Translations under genes and position numbers: made by a program
Source: Actinokineospora pegani
GTDB taxonomy: Bacteria > Actinomycetota > Actinomycetes > Mycobacteriales > Pseudonocardiaceae
Length of the DNA: 64,000 nt
NCBI RefSeq assembly: GCF_009745975.1
Contig: NZ_WHOL01000086.1
Span: forward strand, 150,857-214,856
Reading direction: 5' to 3'
Part shown: positions 26,207-35,475 of the stretch, piece after piece
Layout: each line of letters opens with the position of its first letter
Position numbering within the stretch: the stretch's first letter is position 1
Notes under the pieces: generated by a model
Database searches by the model: none
What the model was told of the DNA's origin: nothing
Seen by the model: the letters and a program-made list of their open reading frames with translations, nothing else

Positions 26207-26899
26207 CTAGCTGGGAAGCGCGGACTCCAGGGCCTTGCGGGCGCGCTTCGGCGCCCCCTCGACCGCCCGGCGGGCCTTGCGCGCCTGCTTGCCGCTGTCG
26301 GCGACGGCGGCCTCGAACGCCTTGCGGGCGTCGTCCGCCGCACCCGTCACGGCCTTGCGGGCGCGCTTGGGGGCCTTGCCCAGGGTCGCCCCGACCGAGT
26401 CGGTCGTCCCGGTGGTCCAGGCGCTGAGGTCCTGGGCGGACTTGGACGCCTGGCGCCCGGCCCGCTTGGCCCGCCACCCCAGCGAGGGCTTGCCCTCGGT
26501 GTCGACGGCGGCCAGGAGCAGACCGCCGAGCACGCTCAAATTCTTGAAGAAGTGGATCTGCTGCTGCTGGCGGACCGCGGGGTCCTTCTCCTCCCAGAAC
26601 CGGTGCGCGACCAGCGTGGTCGGAACCGTGCTGCCGGACAGCAGCAGCGCCGACAGCCGGGGGAACTTGCCCAGCGCCAGCAGCACGCCCGCGCCCACCT
26701 TGACCGCGCCGTCGATCCGGACCAGCGCCACCGGGTCGGTGGGGACCTGCTGCGGCAGGCTGGGGCCGACCTTGTCCACGGCGTCGGTCAGGAACGGCTT
26801 GCTGGCCTCGACGTGGGCCTCCGGGTTGCGCAGGACGTTGATGCCCCCGACGATGAAGATGCCAGCGAGCATGGGTCGCGCGATTCTGCGCAGGATCAT
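26207..26899 (-). CDS. DoxX-family membrane protein with basic C-terminal tail
   Basis: 230 residues. The first 140 form a DoxX-like membrane domain with about four hydrophobic segments (RPMLAGIFIVGGINVLRN, GAVKVGAGVLLALGKF, ALLLSGSTVPTTLVAHRFW, NLSVLGGLLLAAVD). DoxX proteins are linked to redox and thiol homeostasis. The remaining 90 residues form a Lys/Arg/Ala-rich tail in which APKRARKA occurs twice, histone-H1-like in composition and probably cytoplasmic; it could bind nucleic acid or acidic lipid. This tail is not part of the core family. Confidence 0.85.
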   Translation of the reverse strand: MILRRIARPMLAGIFIVGGINVLRNPEAHVEASKPFLTDAVDKVGPSLPQQVPTDPVALVRIDGAVKVGAGVLLALGKFPRLSALLLSGSTVPTTLVAHRFWEEKDPAVRQQQQIHFFKNLSVLGGLLLAAVDTEGKPSLGWRAKRAGRQASKSAQDLSAWTTGTTDSVGATLGKAPKRARKAVTGAADDARKAFEAAVADSGKQARKARRAVEGAPKRARKALESALPS

Positions 26900-26960
26900 C
26901 CCGGCCCGCCTCCTCTCTCTGCTCGGTTCTCTGTGCTCGGTTCTGTGCTCGGGACCGGGT

Positions 26961-27476
26961 CTAGTCGATGCGGTCCTTGGTCTGCGCCACGAGCTCGCGC
27001 ACGTGCTCGATCGAACCGCACCCGGCCTCCATGCGCTCGGCGCGCACCTTGGTGAACCGCTCGCCCAACTCCTGGCGGCGGGCCACCGCGACGGTGTCGC
27101 GCGCGTCGTTGAGGATGGTGCGCTCCTCCTCGTCGAGGTGGTGGTTGATGTTCGTCACCAACTCTTCGAGGGCGTCCTCCCACTTGTCGGAGCTGGTGTC
27201 CTGGACCTCCATCAGCTCCAGCAGCGCGACGTGTCCCTCGGCGTGCTCTTCCGCCCCGTGCTCGACCTCGTCGTCGTCGACGTTCTTGTACCGGCGCAAC
27301 GCCGGATACACCTCGGACTCCTCGGCCTCGGCGTGCGCGACGAGCACCTGGGCCAGTTCCCCGAGCAGCTTCGCCCGGTCGTTGGTGCGGTCGCGCAGAC
27401 CGCGGAACAGGTCCTCGAACCGGCGGTGGTCGGCGAGGATGAGGTCGATGACGTCCGTCGTCGTGGTGGTGGGCAT
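26961..27476 (-). CDS. Hemerythrin-domain protein
   Basis: 171 residues. One four-helix hemerythrin domain carries the di-iron ligands: DLILADHRRFEDLF, LVAHAEAEESEVYP, HVALLELME, and NINHHLDEEERTIL. Such cytoplasmic proteins bind O2, NO or peroxide and are induced by stress. ATG 27476 is preferred because GGAGG lies eight bases upstream; an in-frame ATG at 27581 would extend into the cobN terminator area. Confidence 0.9.
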   Translation of the reverse strand: MPTTTTTDVIDLILADHRRFEDLFRGLRDRTNDRAKLLGELAQVLVAHAEAEESEVYPALRRYKNVDDDEVEHGAEEHAEGHVALLELMEVQDTSSDKWEDALEELVTNINHHLDEEERTILNDARDTVAVARRQELGERFTKVRAERMEAGCGSIEHVRELVAQTKDRID

Positions 27477-27591
27477 GTGGTGGGCCTCCGTGCTCGGGAT
27501 ACCTGTTGTGGGTACCCAAGTCGCCCGCCGGTCAACCCCCGGGCGCGCCATCCCGGGTGCTGGCTGTCCGGCCCGCCTCACCGGCGGCCCG

Positions 27592-27634
27592 CCCGGGCGG
27601 GGTGACCCCGCCCGGGCGGGGTGACCCCGCCCGG
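27592..27634 (-). terminator. Tandem GC-rich hairpins after cobN
   Basis: The unit CCGGGCGGGG-TGA-CCCCGCCCGG occurs twice in partly overlapping register (27593-27615 and 27612-27634), giving two alternative 10-bp hairpins with 3-nt loops, about 20 bp past the cobN stop. A duplicated terminator. Confidence 0.75.
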
Positions 27635-27654
27635 ACGTGCGAACGGCGCGGCCC

Positions 27655-30600
27655 CTACTCCGAGCCAGCCTCGATGTCGCCCTCGACCTCCAGGTACAGC
27701 CGCTGCAGGGCGGCGAGGGTCTCCGGGTCGGGTTCGGCCCACATCTTGCGGTCGGCCGCCTCCAGCAGGCGCTCGGCGATGCCGTGCAGGGCCCACGGGT
27801 TGGACTCGGTGAGGAACTTGCGGTTCTCCTCGTCCAGCGCGTAGGTCTGGGCCAGCTTGTCGTACATCCAGTCCTGCACCACGCCGGTGGTGGCGTCGTA
27901 GCCGAACAGGTAGTCGACGGTGGCGGCGAGCTCGAAGGCGCCCTTGTAGCCGTGGCGGCGCATGGCCTCGATCCAGCGGGGGTTGACCACGCGGGAGCGG
28001 AAGACGCGGTTGGTCTCCTCGGACAGGGAGCGGGTGCGCACGGCGTCGGGGTTGGTGCTGTCGCCGATGTAGGCGGCGGGGGCCTTGCCGGTGAGCGCGC
28101 GGACCGTGGCGATCATGCCGCCGTGGTACTGGAAGTAGTCGTCGGAGTCGGCGATGTCGTGTTCGCGGGTGTCGACGTTCTTGGCGGCGATGTTGATGCG
28201 CTTGTAGGCCGACTCCATGTCGTCCCTGGCGGCCACGCCGTCGAGGTCGCGGCCGTAGGCGAAGCCGCCCCAGACGGCGTAGACCTCGGCGAGGTCGGAG
28301 TCGTCGCGCCAGTTGTGGCTGTCGATGAGCGGGAGCAGGCCCGCGCCGTAGGCGCCGGGCTTGGAGCCGAAGATGCGCGCGGTGGCCCGCCGCTCCCCCT
28401 TGTCCGCCTCGGCGGTGACGTGGGCGCGGACGAAGTTGTCCTCTTCGGACTCGTCGAGCCCGGCGATGAGCCGCACCGCGTCGTCGAGCAGGTAGACCAC
28501 GTGCGGGAAGGCGTCGCGGAAGAAGCCGGAGATGCGCACCGTCACGTCGATCCGGGGCCTGCCCAGCTCGGCCAGCGGGATGACCTCCAGCGAGCTGACC
28601 CGCCGCGAGGCCTCGTCCCACACCGGCCGGGCGCCCATCAGCGCCAGCACCTCGGCGATGTCGTCGCCCGCGGTGCGCATCGCCGAGGTGCCCCACACCG
28701 ACAGCCCGACCGAGCGCGGCCACTCGCCAGTGTCCTTGCGGTAGCGCTCGACCAGCGAGTCGGCCATCGCGTACCCGGTCTCCCAGGCCAGCTTGCTGGG
28801 CACGGCCTTGGGGTCGACCGAGTAGAAGTTGCGGCCGGTGGGCAGCACGTTGACCAGGCCGCGCAGCGGCGACCCGCTCGGGCCAGCCGGGACGTAGCCG
28901 CCCGCCAGCGCGTGCAGCACGTTGTCGATCTCGTCGGTGGTGCGCGCCAGCCGGGGCACGATCTCGACCGCGGCGAAGGTCAGCACCTCGGCGACGGCCG
29001 GGTCGGCGGTGACCGAGGAGACCCGCGCCGGGTCCCAGTCGAGGTCCTCCATGGCCTGCACCAGCGCCAGGGCCCGGGCGTCGATCTCGTCGGTGCGCAC
29101 CCGCGACTCCGAGCCGTCCTCGGACAGGCCGAGCGCCTCGCGCAAACCGGGCAGCGCCGCGGCCTGCCCGCCCCACATCTGCCGGGCGCGCAGCATGGAG
29201 TTGACCAGGTTGACCCTGGCCGCGCCCGTGGGCGCCAGGCCGAGGGTGTGCAGGCCGTCGCGGATCTGGACGTCCTTGATCTCGCACAGCCAGCCGTCGA
29301 CGTGCAGCAGGAAGTCGTCGAACTCGGCGTCGTGCGGGCGGTCGTCGAGGCCCAGGTCGTGGTCGAGCTTGGCGGCCTGGATGAGCGTCCAGATCTGGGC
29401 GCGGATGGCGGGCAGCTTGGCCGGGTCCATCGCGGCGATGTTGGAGTGCTCGTCGAGCAGTTGCTCCAGCCGGGCGATGTCGCCGTAGCTCTCCGCGCGG
29501 GCCATCGGCGGCACCAGGTGGTCCACCAGGGTGGCGTGCGCGCGCCGCTTGGCCTGGGTGCCCTCGCCCGGGTCGTTGACCAGGAACGGGTAGACCAGCG
29601 GCAGGTCGCCCAGCGCGGCGTCGGGGCCGCAGGAGGCGGACAGGCCGAGGTTCTTGCCCGGCAGCCACTCCATGTTGCCGTGCTTGCCCAGGTGGACCAT
29701 GGCGTGCGCGCCGAAGGTGCGCTGCACCCACTGGTAGGCGGCCAGGTAGTGGTGGCTGGGTGGCAGGTCCGGGTCGTGGTAGATCGCGACCGGCTTCTCG
29801 CCGAAGCCGCGCGGGGGCTGCACGATCAGCACGACGTTGCCCGCCCGCAGCGCGGCCAGCACGATCTCGCCCGCCGGGTCGGCGGAGGTGTCGACGAACA
29901 GCGTGCCGGGCGCGGGGCCCCAGTGCTCCTCCATCGACTCGCGCAGGTCGGCGGGCAGGGTCTGGAAGTACTCGCCGTACTGGGCGGCGGAGATGCGGAC
30001 CGGGTTGCCGACCAGCTTCTCCTCGGTCAGCCAGTCCTCGTCCTGGCCACCGGCCTCGATCAGGGCGTGGATGAGCGCGTCGCCGTCGCGGGCGGCGAGA
30101 CCGGCCAGCGCGTCCGGGCCCTCGCCCGGGCCGACGTCGTAGCCCGCGCCGCGCAGGGCCTCGAGCAGGGCGATGGCGGAGGCGGGCGAGTCGAGGCCGA
30201 CGGCGTTGCCGATCCGGGCGTGCTTGGTCGGGTACGCCGAGAGCATCAGCGCGACCTTCTTCTCCGCCGGGGGCACGTGCCGCAGGCGCGCGTGCGCGAC
30301 CGCGATCCCCGCCACGCGCAGCGCGCGCTCGGGGTCGGCCACGTAGACCGACAGGCCGTCGGCGTCGAGTTCCTTGAACGAGAACGGGACGGTGATCAGC
30401 CTGCCGTCGAACTCCGGCACCGCCACCTGGGTGGCGGTGTCGAGCGGGGACAGGCCGTCGTCGGACTCCGCCCAGGACTCCCGCGACCAGGTCAGCGCGA
30501 GCCCCTGCAGGATGGGGATGTCCAGGTCGGCCAGCGCGCCGACGTCCCACGCGCCGTCGTCGCCCCCGGCGGAGGCGGCCGCGGGCGTGGTGCCGCCCGC

Positions 30601-31239
30601 GGCGAGCACGGTGACGACCAGGGCGTCGAGCGAGCCGAGGAGCTCCAGCAGCTCGGCCGGGGCGGTGCGCAGCGAGGCGCAGTAGACCGGGACGGCCTGC
30701 CCGCCCTTGGCCTCGACCGCGTCGGCCAGGGCGGCGACGAACGCGGTGTTCCCGGCCAGTTCGTGGGCGCGGTAGTAGAGGACGCCGACGCGCGGGCCTT
30801 CGGTGCGGGTGGGCGTCCAGTCCAGGCGCCCCCAGGCGGCCAGCTCGACCGGCGGCTGGAAGCCGTGGCCGGTGAGCGTCAGCGTGTCGGACAGGAAGCG
30901 GTTGAGCTCGCGCAGGTTGTCCGCGCCGCCGAAGGCCAGGTAGCGGTGCGCCTCGGCGACCACGCCGCCGGGGGCGGTGGACAGCTCCATCAGCTCGGCG
31001 TCCGGGGCCTGCTCGCCGCCGAGGACGACGACCGGGCGGTCCCCCGCGAGCAGGGCGTCGAGGCCCTGCTCCCAGGCCCGGCGGCCGCCGAGCAGGCGCA
31101 CGACGACCACGTCGGTCCCGTCGAGCAGGCCGGGCAGGTCGTCGACGTGCAGCCGGGCCGGGTTGGCCAGCCGGTAGTCCGCGCCGCTGGCGCGGGCGGA
31201 GAGCAGGTCGGTGTCCGAGGTGGACAGCAGCAGGATCAT
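27655..31239 (-). CDS. cobN: Cobaltochelatase large subunit CobN
   Basis: 1194 residues, the usual CobN length. Family blocks include MVHLGKHGNMEWLPGKN, YPFLVNDPGEGTQAKRRA, WGTSAMRTAGDDIAE, RISGFFRDAFPHVV and NPRWIEAMRRHGYKGAFE. CobN inserts Co(II) into hydrogenobyrinic acid a,c-diamide in the late-insertion (aerobic) B12 route. It needs ATPase partners; the ChlI/ChlD fusion at 55750 is the likely one. A cobalamin riboswitch lies upstream, so expression should fall when B12 is plentiful. ATG 31239 has AGGAAGGG before it; the in-frame start at 31365 would put the riboswitch inside the gene. Confidence 0.96.
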   Translation of the reverse strand: MILLLSTSDTDLLSARASGADYRLANPARLHVDDLPGLLDGTDVVVVRLLGGRRAWEQGLDALLAGDRPVVVLGGEQAPDAELMELSTAPGGVVAEAHRYLAFGGADNLRELNRFLSDTLTLTGHGFQPPVELAAWGRLDWTPTRTEGPRVGVLYYRAHELAGNTAFVAALADAVEAKGGQAVPVYCASLRTAPAELLELLGSLDALVVTVLAAGGTTPAAASAGGDDGAWDVGALADLDIPILQGLALTWSRESWAESDDGLSPLDTATQVAVPEFDGRLITVPFSFKELDADGLSVYVADPERALRVAGIAVAHARLRHVPPAEKKVALMLSAYPTKHARIGNAVGLDSPASAIALLEALRGAGYDVGPGEGPDALAGLAARDGDALIHALIEAGGQDEDWLTEEKLVGNPVRISAAQYGEYFQTLPADLRESMEEHWGPAPGTLFVDTSADPAGEIVLAALRAGNVVLIVQPPRGFGEKPVAIYHDPDLPPSHHYLAAYQWVQRTFGAHAMVHLGKHGNMEWLPGKNLGLSASCGPDAALGDLPLVYPFLVNDPGEGTQAKRRAHATLVDHLVPPMARAESYGDIARLEQLLDEHSNIAAMDPAKLPAIRAQIWTLIQAAKLDHDLGLDDRPHDAEFDDFLLHVDGWLCEIKDVQIRDGLHTLGLAPTGAARVNLVNSMLRARQMWGGQAAALPGLREALGLSEDGSESRVRTDEIDARALALVQAMEDLDWDPARVSSVTADPAVAEVLTFAAVEIVPRLARTTDEIDNVLHALAGGYVPAGPSGSPLRGLVNVLPTGRNFYSVDPKAVPSKLAWETGYAMADSLVERYRKDTGEWPRSVGLSVWGTSAMRTAGDDIAEVLALMGARPVWDEASRRVSSLEVIPLAELGRPRIDVTVRISGFFRDAFPHVVYLLDDAVRLIAGLDESEEDNFVRAHVTAEADKGERRATARIFGSKPGAYGAGLLPLIDSHNWRDDSDLAEVYAVWGGFAYGRDLDGVAARDDMESAYKRINIAAKNVDTREHDIADSDDYFQYHGGMIATVRALTGKAPAAYIGDSTNPDAVRTRSLSEETNRVFRSRVVNPRWIEAMRRHGYKGAFELAATVDYLFGYDATTGVVQDWMYDKLAQTYALDEENRKFLTESNPWALHGIAERLLEAADRKMWAEPDPETLAALQRLYLEVEGDIEAGSE

Positions 31240-31261
31240 GGGTCCCTTCCTGGGGTCCGCG

Positions 31262-31385
31262 CCCCGGGGTCGGCTCGCGATGGCCGGAGTTCCTGGCTCC
31301 CCGGACGGGCCGGGTGACAGTGGCGGGACCGCGCCGGTCTCGCACCGGCTTCCTCCACGTGCCATCGCTGTGTCGCGCTCACCCT
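31262..31385 (-). ncRNA. Cobalamin riboswitch controlling cobN
   Basis: On the minus strand the leader has the classic B12-element order: GAAGCCGGTGCGA, a GGTCCCGCCACTG box (GCCACTG complementary to 31318-31324), then GGAGCCAGGAACTC (complementary to 31287-31300). It ends about 23 bases before the cobN ATG, so it probably masks the ribosome site or terminates the leader when adenosylcobalamin binds. Confidence 0.93.
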
Positions 31386-31390
31386 ATATT
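31385..31390 (+). promoter_or_regulatory. -10 element for leaderless cobG transcript
   Basis: TATATT sits 6 bp before the cobG GTG (31397), which places the transcription start at or next to the start codon. No Shine-Dalgarno is present, so cobG is probably translated leaderless. The element borders the cobN riboswitch on the other strand. Confidence 0.6.
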
Positions 31391-31396
31391 CGAGAC

Positions 31397-32545
31397 GTGT
31401 CCCAACCCCAGCGCCGAACGGGCGCCGACGCCTGTCCCGGCGCGCTCGACACGCACCCGGCCGCCGACGGCGGCCTGGCCAGGGTGCGGGTCCCGGGCGG
31501 CCTGCTGCGCCCGGCGCAACTGCGCGCGGTCGCCGCCGCAGCCGCCGACCTGGGAACCCCGGTGCTGGAGCTGACCTCGCGGGCCAACCTGCAGGTGCGC
31601 GGGCTGGGTCCGGGCGGGGCGGTCGAGCTGGGCGAGCGGCTGGCCGGGATCGGGCTGCTGCCGTCGCCGACGCACGAGAAAGTGCGCAACATCATGGCCT
31701 CGCCGCTGGGCGGGCGGCGCTGGGTGGCCGGGGTCGACGCCGCGCTGTGCGCGGACCCGGCGCTGGCCGCGCTGCCCGGCCGGTTCCTCATCGCCCTCGA
31801 CGACGGCCGCGGCGACGTCGCCTGGGCCGGGGCCGACGTGGCCGCGCTGCCGGTCGGCGACCGGGTGGCCATCCTGCTGGGCGGGGCCGACCACGGCGTC
31901 CGCGTGCCCGCCGACCAGGTGGTCCCGTCGATCACCGCCGCCGCCAGGGCCTTCCTCGACGTCCGCGACGGGCAGTGGCGCGTGCGCGAACTCGGCGCGG
32001 GCGTGGCGGTGATCGCCGAGCGGCTGGGCGCGGGACCGCAGCGCGTGCCCAGGGGCGCGCCGGTGGCGGCGGGGCCGATCGGGTCGGTGGCGTTCGCGGG
32101 CGGGGCCCCGGGTTTCGGCGTCGCGGTGCCGCTGGGCCGGATCACCCAGGACCAGGCCGAGGCGCTGGCCGCGACCGGCGACGTCGTGCTGACGCCGTGG
32201 CGGGGCGCGGTGGTGCGCGGCGACGGGGCGGGCCTGGCGGGCGTCGGGCTCATCACATCACCGGACGACCCCGGCCTCGGCGTGACAGCGTGCACCGGAC
32301 GTCCTGGCTGCGCCAAGGCGCACGCGGACGTGCAGGCGGCGGCCCGGCTGGTCCGGGTCGGCGGGCGGGCGGTGCACTGGTCTGGCTGCGACCGGCGGTG
32401 CGGTCGACCCGCGGGCGAGGTGCTGGACGTGGTGGCGACCCCCGGGGGCGGGTACCTGGTGGGCGCGGAGTCGATCAGCGCGGCGGTCGGCGAAGACGGT
32501 GGGCACAGTGTGGTCGAGGCGGTCACACGGGGAAGGAAGCAGTGA
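31397..32545 (+). CDS. cobG: Precorrin-3B synthase CobG
   Basis: 382 residues of the nitrite/sulfite-reductase fold. The Fe4S4 ligand motifs are complete: CTGRPGC (Cys-x5-Cys, about residue 299) and SGCDRRC (Cys-x3-Cys, about 335). CobG uses O2 to hydroxylate precorrin-3A and form the gamma-lactone, which marks the aerobic B12 route. It is divergent from cobN. Its stop overlaps the cobH start by 4 bp (GTGA). Confidence 0.92.
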   Translation: MSQPQRRTGADACPGALDTHPAADGGLARVRVPGGLLRPAQLRAVAAAAADLGTPVLELTSRANLQVRGLGPGGAVELGERLAGIGLLPSPTHEKVRNIMASPLGGRRWVAGVDAALCADPALAALPGRFLIALDDGRGDVAWAGADVAALPVGDRVAILLGGADHGVRVPADQVVPSITAAARAFLDVRDGQWRVRELGAGVAVIAERLGAGPQRVPRGAPVAAGPIGSVAFAGGAPGFGVAVPLGRITQDQAEALAATGDVVLTPWRGAVVRGDGAGLAGVGLITSPDDPGLGVTACTGRPGCAKAHADVQAAARLVRVGGRAVHWSGCDRRCGRPAGEVLDVVATPGGGYLVGAESISAAVGEDGGHSVVEAVTRGRKQ

Positions 32546-33174
32546 GCGAGTACGACTACATCAAGGACGGGGCGGAGATCTACCGGCGCTCGTTCGCCAC
32601 GATCCGGTCCGAGGCCGCCCTGGACGGGCTGCCCACCGACGTGGCGCGGGCGGTGGTCCGGATGATCCACGCGTGCGGTCAGGTCGACCTGGTCGGCGAC
32701 GTCGACTTCCACCCCGAGGTCGTGGCCTCGGCGCGCGCCGCGCTGCTGGCCGGGCACCCGGTCCTGTGCGACGCGCACATGGTCGCCTCCGGCATCACCC
32801 GGCGCAGGCTGCCCGCCGAGAACGACGTGCTCTGCACGCTGTCCGACCCGCGCGTGCCGGGCCTGGCCGAGGAGCTGGGCACCACCCGCAGCGCCGCCGC
32901 CCTGGAGCTGTGGCGCGACCACCTCAACGGCGCCGTGGTGGCCATCGGCAACGCGCCGACCGCGCTGTTCCGGCTGCTGGAGCTGATCGACTCGGGCGCG
33001 GGGCGCCCGGCGGCGGTCCTGGGCCTGCCGGTCGGTTTCATCGGCGCGGCGGAGTCCAAGGACGCCCTGGCCGAGCACACCGGCGGCATCCCGTACCTGG
33101 TGGTGCGCGGGCGGCGCGGCGGCTCGGCGATGGCCGTGGCCGCGGTCAACGCGATCGCGAGCGAGGACGAGTGA
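32542..33174 (+). CDS. cobH: Precorrin-8X methylmutase CobH
   Basis: 210 residues. The catalytic His lies in [11 protein letters not shown] (about residue 43), and [14 protein letters not shown] and [14 protein letters not shown] are signature blocks. It moves the C-11 methyl to C-12 to make hydrogenobyrinic acid. GTG 32542 has GGAAGGA upstream and overlaps the cobG stop; its own stop overlaps the next start. Confidence 0.94.
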   Translation: MSEYDYIKDGAEIYRRSFATIRSEAALDGLPTDVARAVVRMIHACGQVDLVGDVDFHPEVVASARAALLAGHPVLCDAHMVASGITRRRLPAENDVLCTLSDPRVPGLAEELGTTRSAAALELWRDHLNGAVVAIGNAPTALFRLLELIDSGAGRPAAVLGLPVGFIGAAESKDALAEHTGGIPYLVVRGRRGGSAMAVAAVNAIASEDE

Positions 33175-34703
33175 GCGGCACCCTCTACGGCGTCGGCCTG
33201 GGCCCCGGCGACCCCGAGCTGGTCACCGTCAAGGCGGCCCGGCTGATCCAGGGCGCGGGCGTCGTGGCCTACCACTCGGCCCGGCACGGCCGGTCGATCG
33301 CGCGCGGGCTCGCCGCGCCGTACCTGCGCGAGGGCCAGATCGAGGAACAGCTCGTCTACCCGCTGACGGTCGAGACCACCGACCACCCCGGCGGGTACGC
33401 GGGCGCGATGGCCGACTTCTACGAGTCCGCGGCGGCCAGGCTCGCCGCGCACCTCGACGCCGGGCGCGACGTGGTCGTGCTCGCCGAGGGCGACCCGTTG
33501 TTCTACGGGTCCTACATGCACATGCACAAGCGCCTCTGCGGCCGCTACCGGACCGAGGTCGTGCCCGGCGTGACCTCGGTCAGCGGGGCGTCGGCGGTGC
33601 TGGGCGTGCCGCTGGTCGAAGGCGAGGAGGTGCTGACGGTGCTGCCGGGGACCCTCCCGGCGGAGGCGCTGGCGGCCCAGCTCGCGGCGACCGACTCCGC
33701 GGCGGTGCTCAAGCTGGGCCGCAACTTCGAGAAGGTGCGCGGCGCGTTCGAGGCCGCGGGCAAGCTCGACCGGGCGCTGTACGTGGAGCGCGCGACCTGG
33801 GGCGAGGGGCGGTCGCTGCCGCTGGCCGAGGTCGACCCGGCGTCGGTGCCGTACTTCTCGCTGGCGCTGCTGCCCAGCCCGGTCAACGACGGCGTGGCAG
33901 CCGGGGTGTCCCCGCACGTGGCCTCCGGCGCGGAGGAGGGCTCGGTGACGGTCGTCGGGACCGGCCCGGCCGGGCGTCCGTGGCTCACCCCGGAGGCGCA
34001 GGAGGCGCTGGCGGTGGCCGACGACCTGGTCGGGTACGCGACGTACCTGGCGCGGGTGGCGCCCAACCCGCGCCAGCGCAGGCACGCCTCGGACAACCAG
34101 GTGGAGGCCGAGCGGGCGGCGTTCGCCCTCGACCTGGCCAAGCGCGGCCGCCGGGTCGCCGTGGTGTCCTCCGGGGACCCGGGCGTGTTCGCGATGGCGG
34201 CGGCGGTCATGGAGGTGGCCGCCGACCCGCAGTGGAAGGACGTGCCGGTGCGGGTGCTGCCCGGGGTGACCGCGGCGCAGGCCGTGGCCAGCCGGGTCGG
34301 CGCGCCGCTGGGCCACGACTTCGCCACCATCTCGCTGTCCGACCGCCTCAAGCCGTGGGACGTCATCGTCTCCCGGCTCGAGGCGGTGGCGGCGGCCGAC
34401 CTGGCGATCGCCCTCTACAACCCGCGCTCCAAGGCCCGGCCGCACCAGCTCGGCGAGGCGGTCCGGGTGCTGCTGCGCCACCGCTCCCCCGAGACGCCCG
34501 TCGTCGTCGGCCGCGACGTGGGCGGGCCGGAGGAGTCGGTGCGCGTGCTGCGGCTGGGCGACCTGGACCCGGGCACCGTGGACATGCGCTGCCTGCTGCT
34601 GATCGGGTCGTCGCAGACCAGGGTGGTCGAGCGCGGCGACGGCTCGGCCGCGGTGTTCACCCCCCGGACCTACCCAGCAGGGGACTCGCCAGCCGGGACG
34701 TGA
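33171..34703 (+). CDS. cobIJ: CobIJ fusion: precorrin-2 C20- and precorrin-3B C17-methyltransferase
   Basis: 510 residues, two SAM-dependent tetrapyrrole methylases. CobI occupies about 1-240 ([32 protein letters not shown]) and CobJ about 255-500 ([45 protein letters not shown]). The first makes precorrin-3A, the substrate of CobG; the second methylates C-17 with ring contraction. The fusion is common in actinobacteria. The last 47 bp overlap the convergent VOC gene. Confidence 0.95.
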   Translation: MSGTLYGVGLGPGDPELVTVKAARLIQGAGVVAYHSARHGRSIARGLAAPYLREGQIEEQLVYPLTVETTDHPGGYAGAMADFYESAAARLAAHLDAGRDVVVLAEGDPLFYGSYMHMHKRLCGRYRTEVVPGVTSVSGASAVLGVPLVEGEEVLTVLPGTLPAEALAAQLAATDSAAVLKLGRNFEKVRGAFEAAGKLDRALYVERATWGEGRSLPLAEVDPASVPYFSLALLPSPVNDGVAAGVSPHVASGAEEGSVTVVGTGPAGRPWLTPEAQEALAVADDLVGYATYLARVAPNPRQRRHASDNQVEAERAAFALDLAKRGRRVAVVSSGDPGVFAMAAAVMEVAADPQWKDVPVRVLPGVTAAQAVASRVGAPLGHDFATISLSDRLKPWDVIVSRLEAVAAADLAIALYNPRSKARPHQLGEAVRVLLRHRSPETPVVVGRDVGGPEESVRVLRLGDLDPGTVDMRCLLLIGSSQTRVVERGDGSAAVFTPRTYPAGDSPAGT

Positions 34704-35094
34704 TCTGCTGGACGGCCCAGGCGTTGCCGTCCGGGTCCTGGAAGAACGCGAACCCCGCGTTGTCCAGCTCGTCCCCCGGCGTGGCGTCGCGGAACCCCTC
34801 CGCTCCGGCGACCTGCACCGGCGAGACCGCCACCCCCCTGGCGGTCAGCTCCGCGTGCGCCGCGCGCAGGTCGCCGACGACCAGTTGCAGCCCCTTGAGC
34901 GTGCCGGGCTCCATCTGGCTCATGCCGAGCACGATCGAGCAGCCCGAGCCGGGCGGGGTGAGCTGCACGACCCGCACGCCGCCGCCGGGGCTGGTGTCGT
35001 GGTCCACGGTGAAGCCGAGGCTCTCGGCGTAGAACTGCTTGGCCCGCTCCACATCGGAGACCGGGACGACGATGACTTCCAGGGTCCACTCCAT
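34657..35094 (-). CDS. VOC-family protein
   Basis: 145 residues, a single glyoxalase/bleomycin-resistance fold with two beta-alpha-beta-beta-beta units: VIVVPVSDVERAKQFYAESL, LKGLQLVVGDLRAAHAELTA and [15 protein letters not shown]. Substrate unknown; homologues are often called glyoxalase superfamily. Its 3' end overlaps the end of cobIJ by 47 bp on the opposite strand. Confidence 0.87.
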   Translation of the reverse strand: MEWTLEVIVVPVSDVERAKQFYAESLGFTVDHDTSPGGGVRVVQLTPPGSGCSIVLGMSQMEPGTLKGLQLVVGDLRAAHAELTARGVAVSPVQVAGAEGFRDATPGDELDNAGFAFFQDPDGNAWAVQQITSRLASPLLGRSGG

Positions 35095-35475
35095 GGGGAC
35101 ATGGTGGACCAGGGGTCTGACAGGCGCGCGCCGCGCCGGTGGAATCGGCCTCCGGACGCGGCCGCCGCACGGTGACCCATTGTCACCAATGCGTTTTTCA
35201 TCACTACCCGACTAAAAGCAGACGAGGAACGGGCACGTTCCCGCACGGCGCGATTATCCGAGTCGGACACCGAGCACGCCCCTGTAAACCGCTACTTCCG
35301 TTGCCGAGCAACAAAAACTACACGAACCGAGAAAAGAATAATCTATCCTTGCTTTCCGTGATGGGGGCGTGGTTTTGTTTCGCCTGCGGACCCCTCGGAA
35401 TAGAGCAAACAGGCCGGGCGGGCCTCATGTTCCATTCCCGTATCACCGCTGATACCAGGAAGGTCGTAAACCCTG
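35095..35475. other. Intergenic region with lower GC, promoter of the repeat-rich secreted protein
   Basis: 381 bp with no credible gene. It is clearly less GC-rich than its surroundings (about 35215-35360 has several A-runs), which suits a strong or regulated promoter. AGGAAGG about 12 bp before ATG 35476 is the likely ribosome site. Confidence 0.5.

Noticed and set aside
27637..31317. 1226-codon open frame antisense to cobN
   Set aside because: Val/Gly/Arg/His-rich low-complexity product typical of an antisense shadow; cobN is intact on the other strand and the frame crosses the riboswitch.
31240..31365. Extended cobN start at 31365
   Set aside because: It would place the cobalamin riboswitch inside the gene; ATG 31239 has its own ribosome site.
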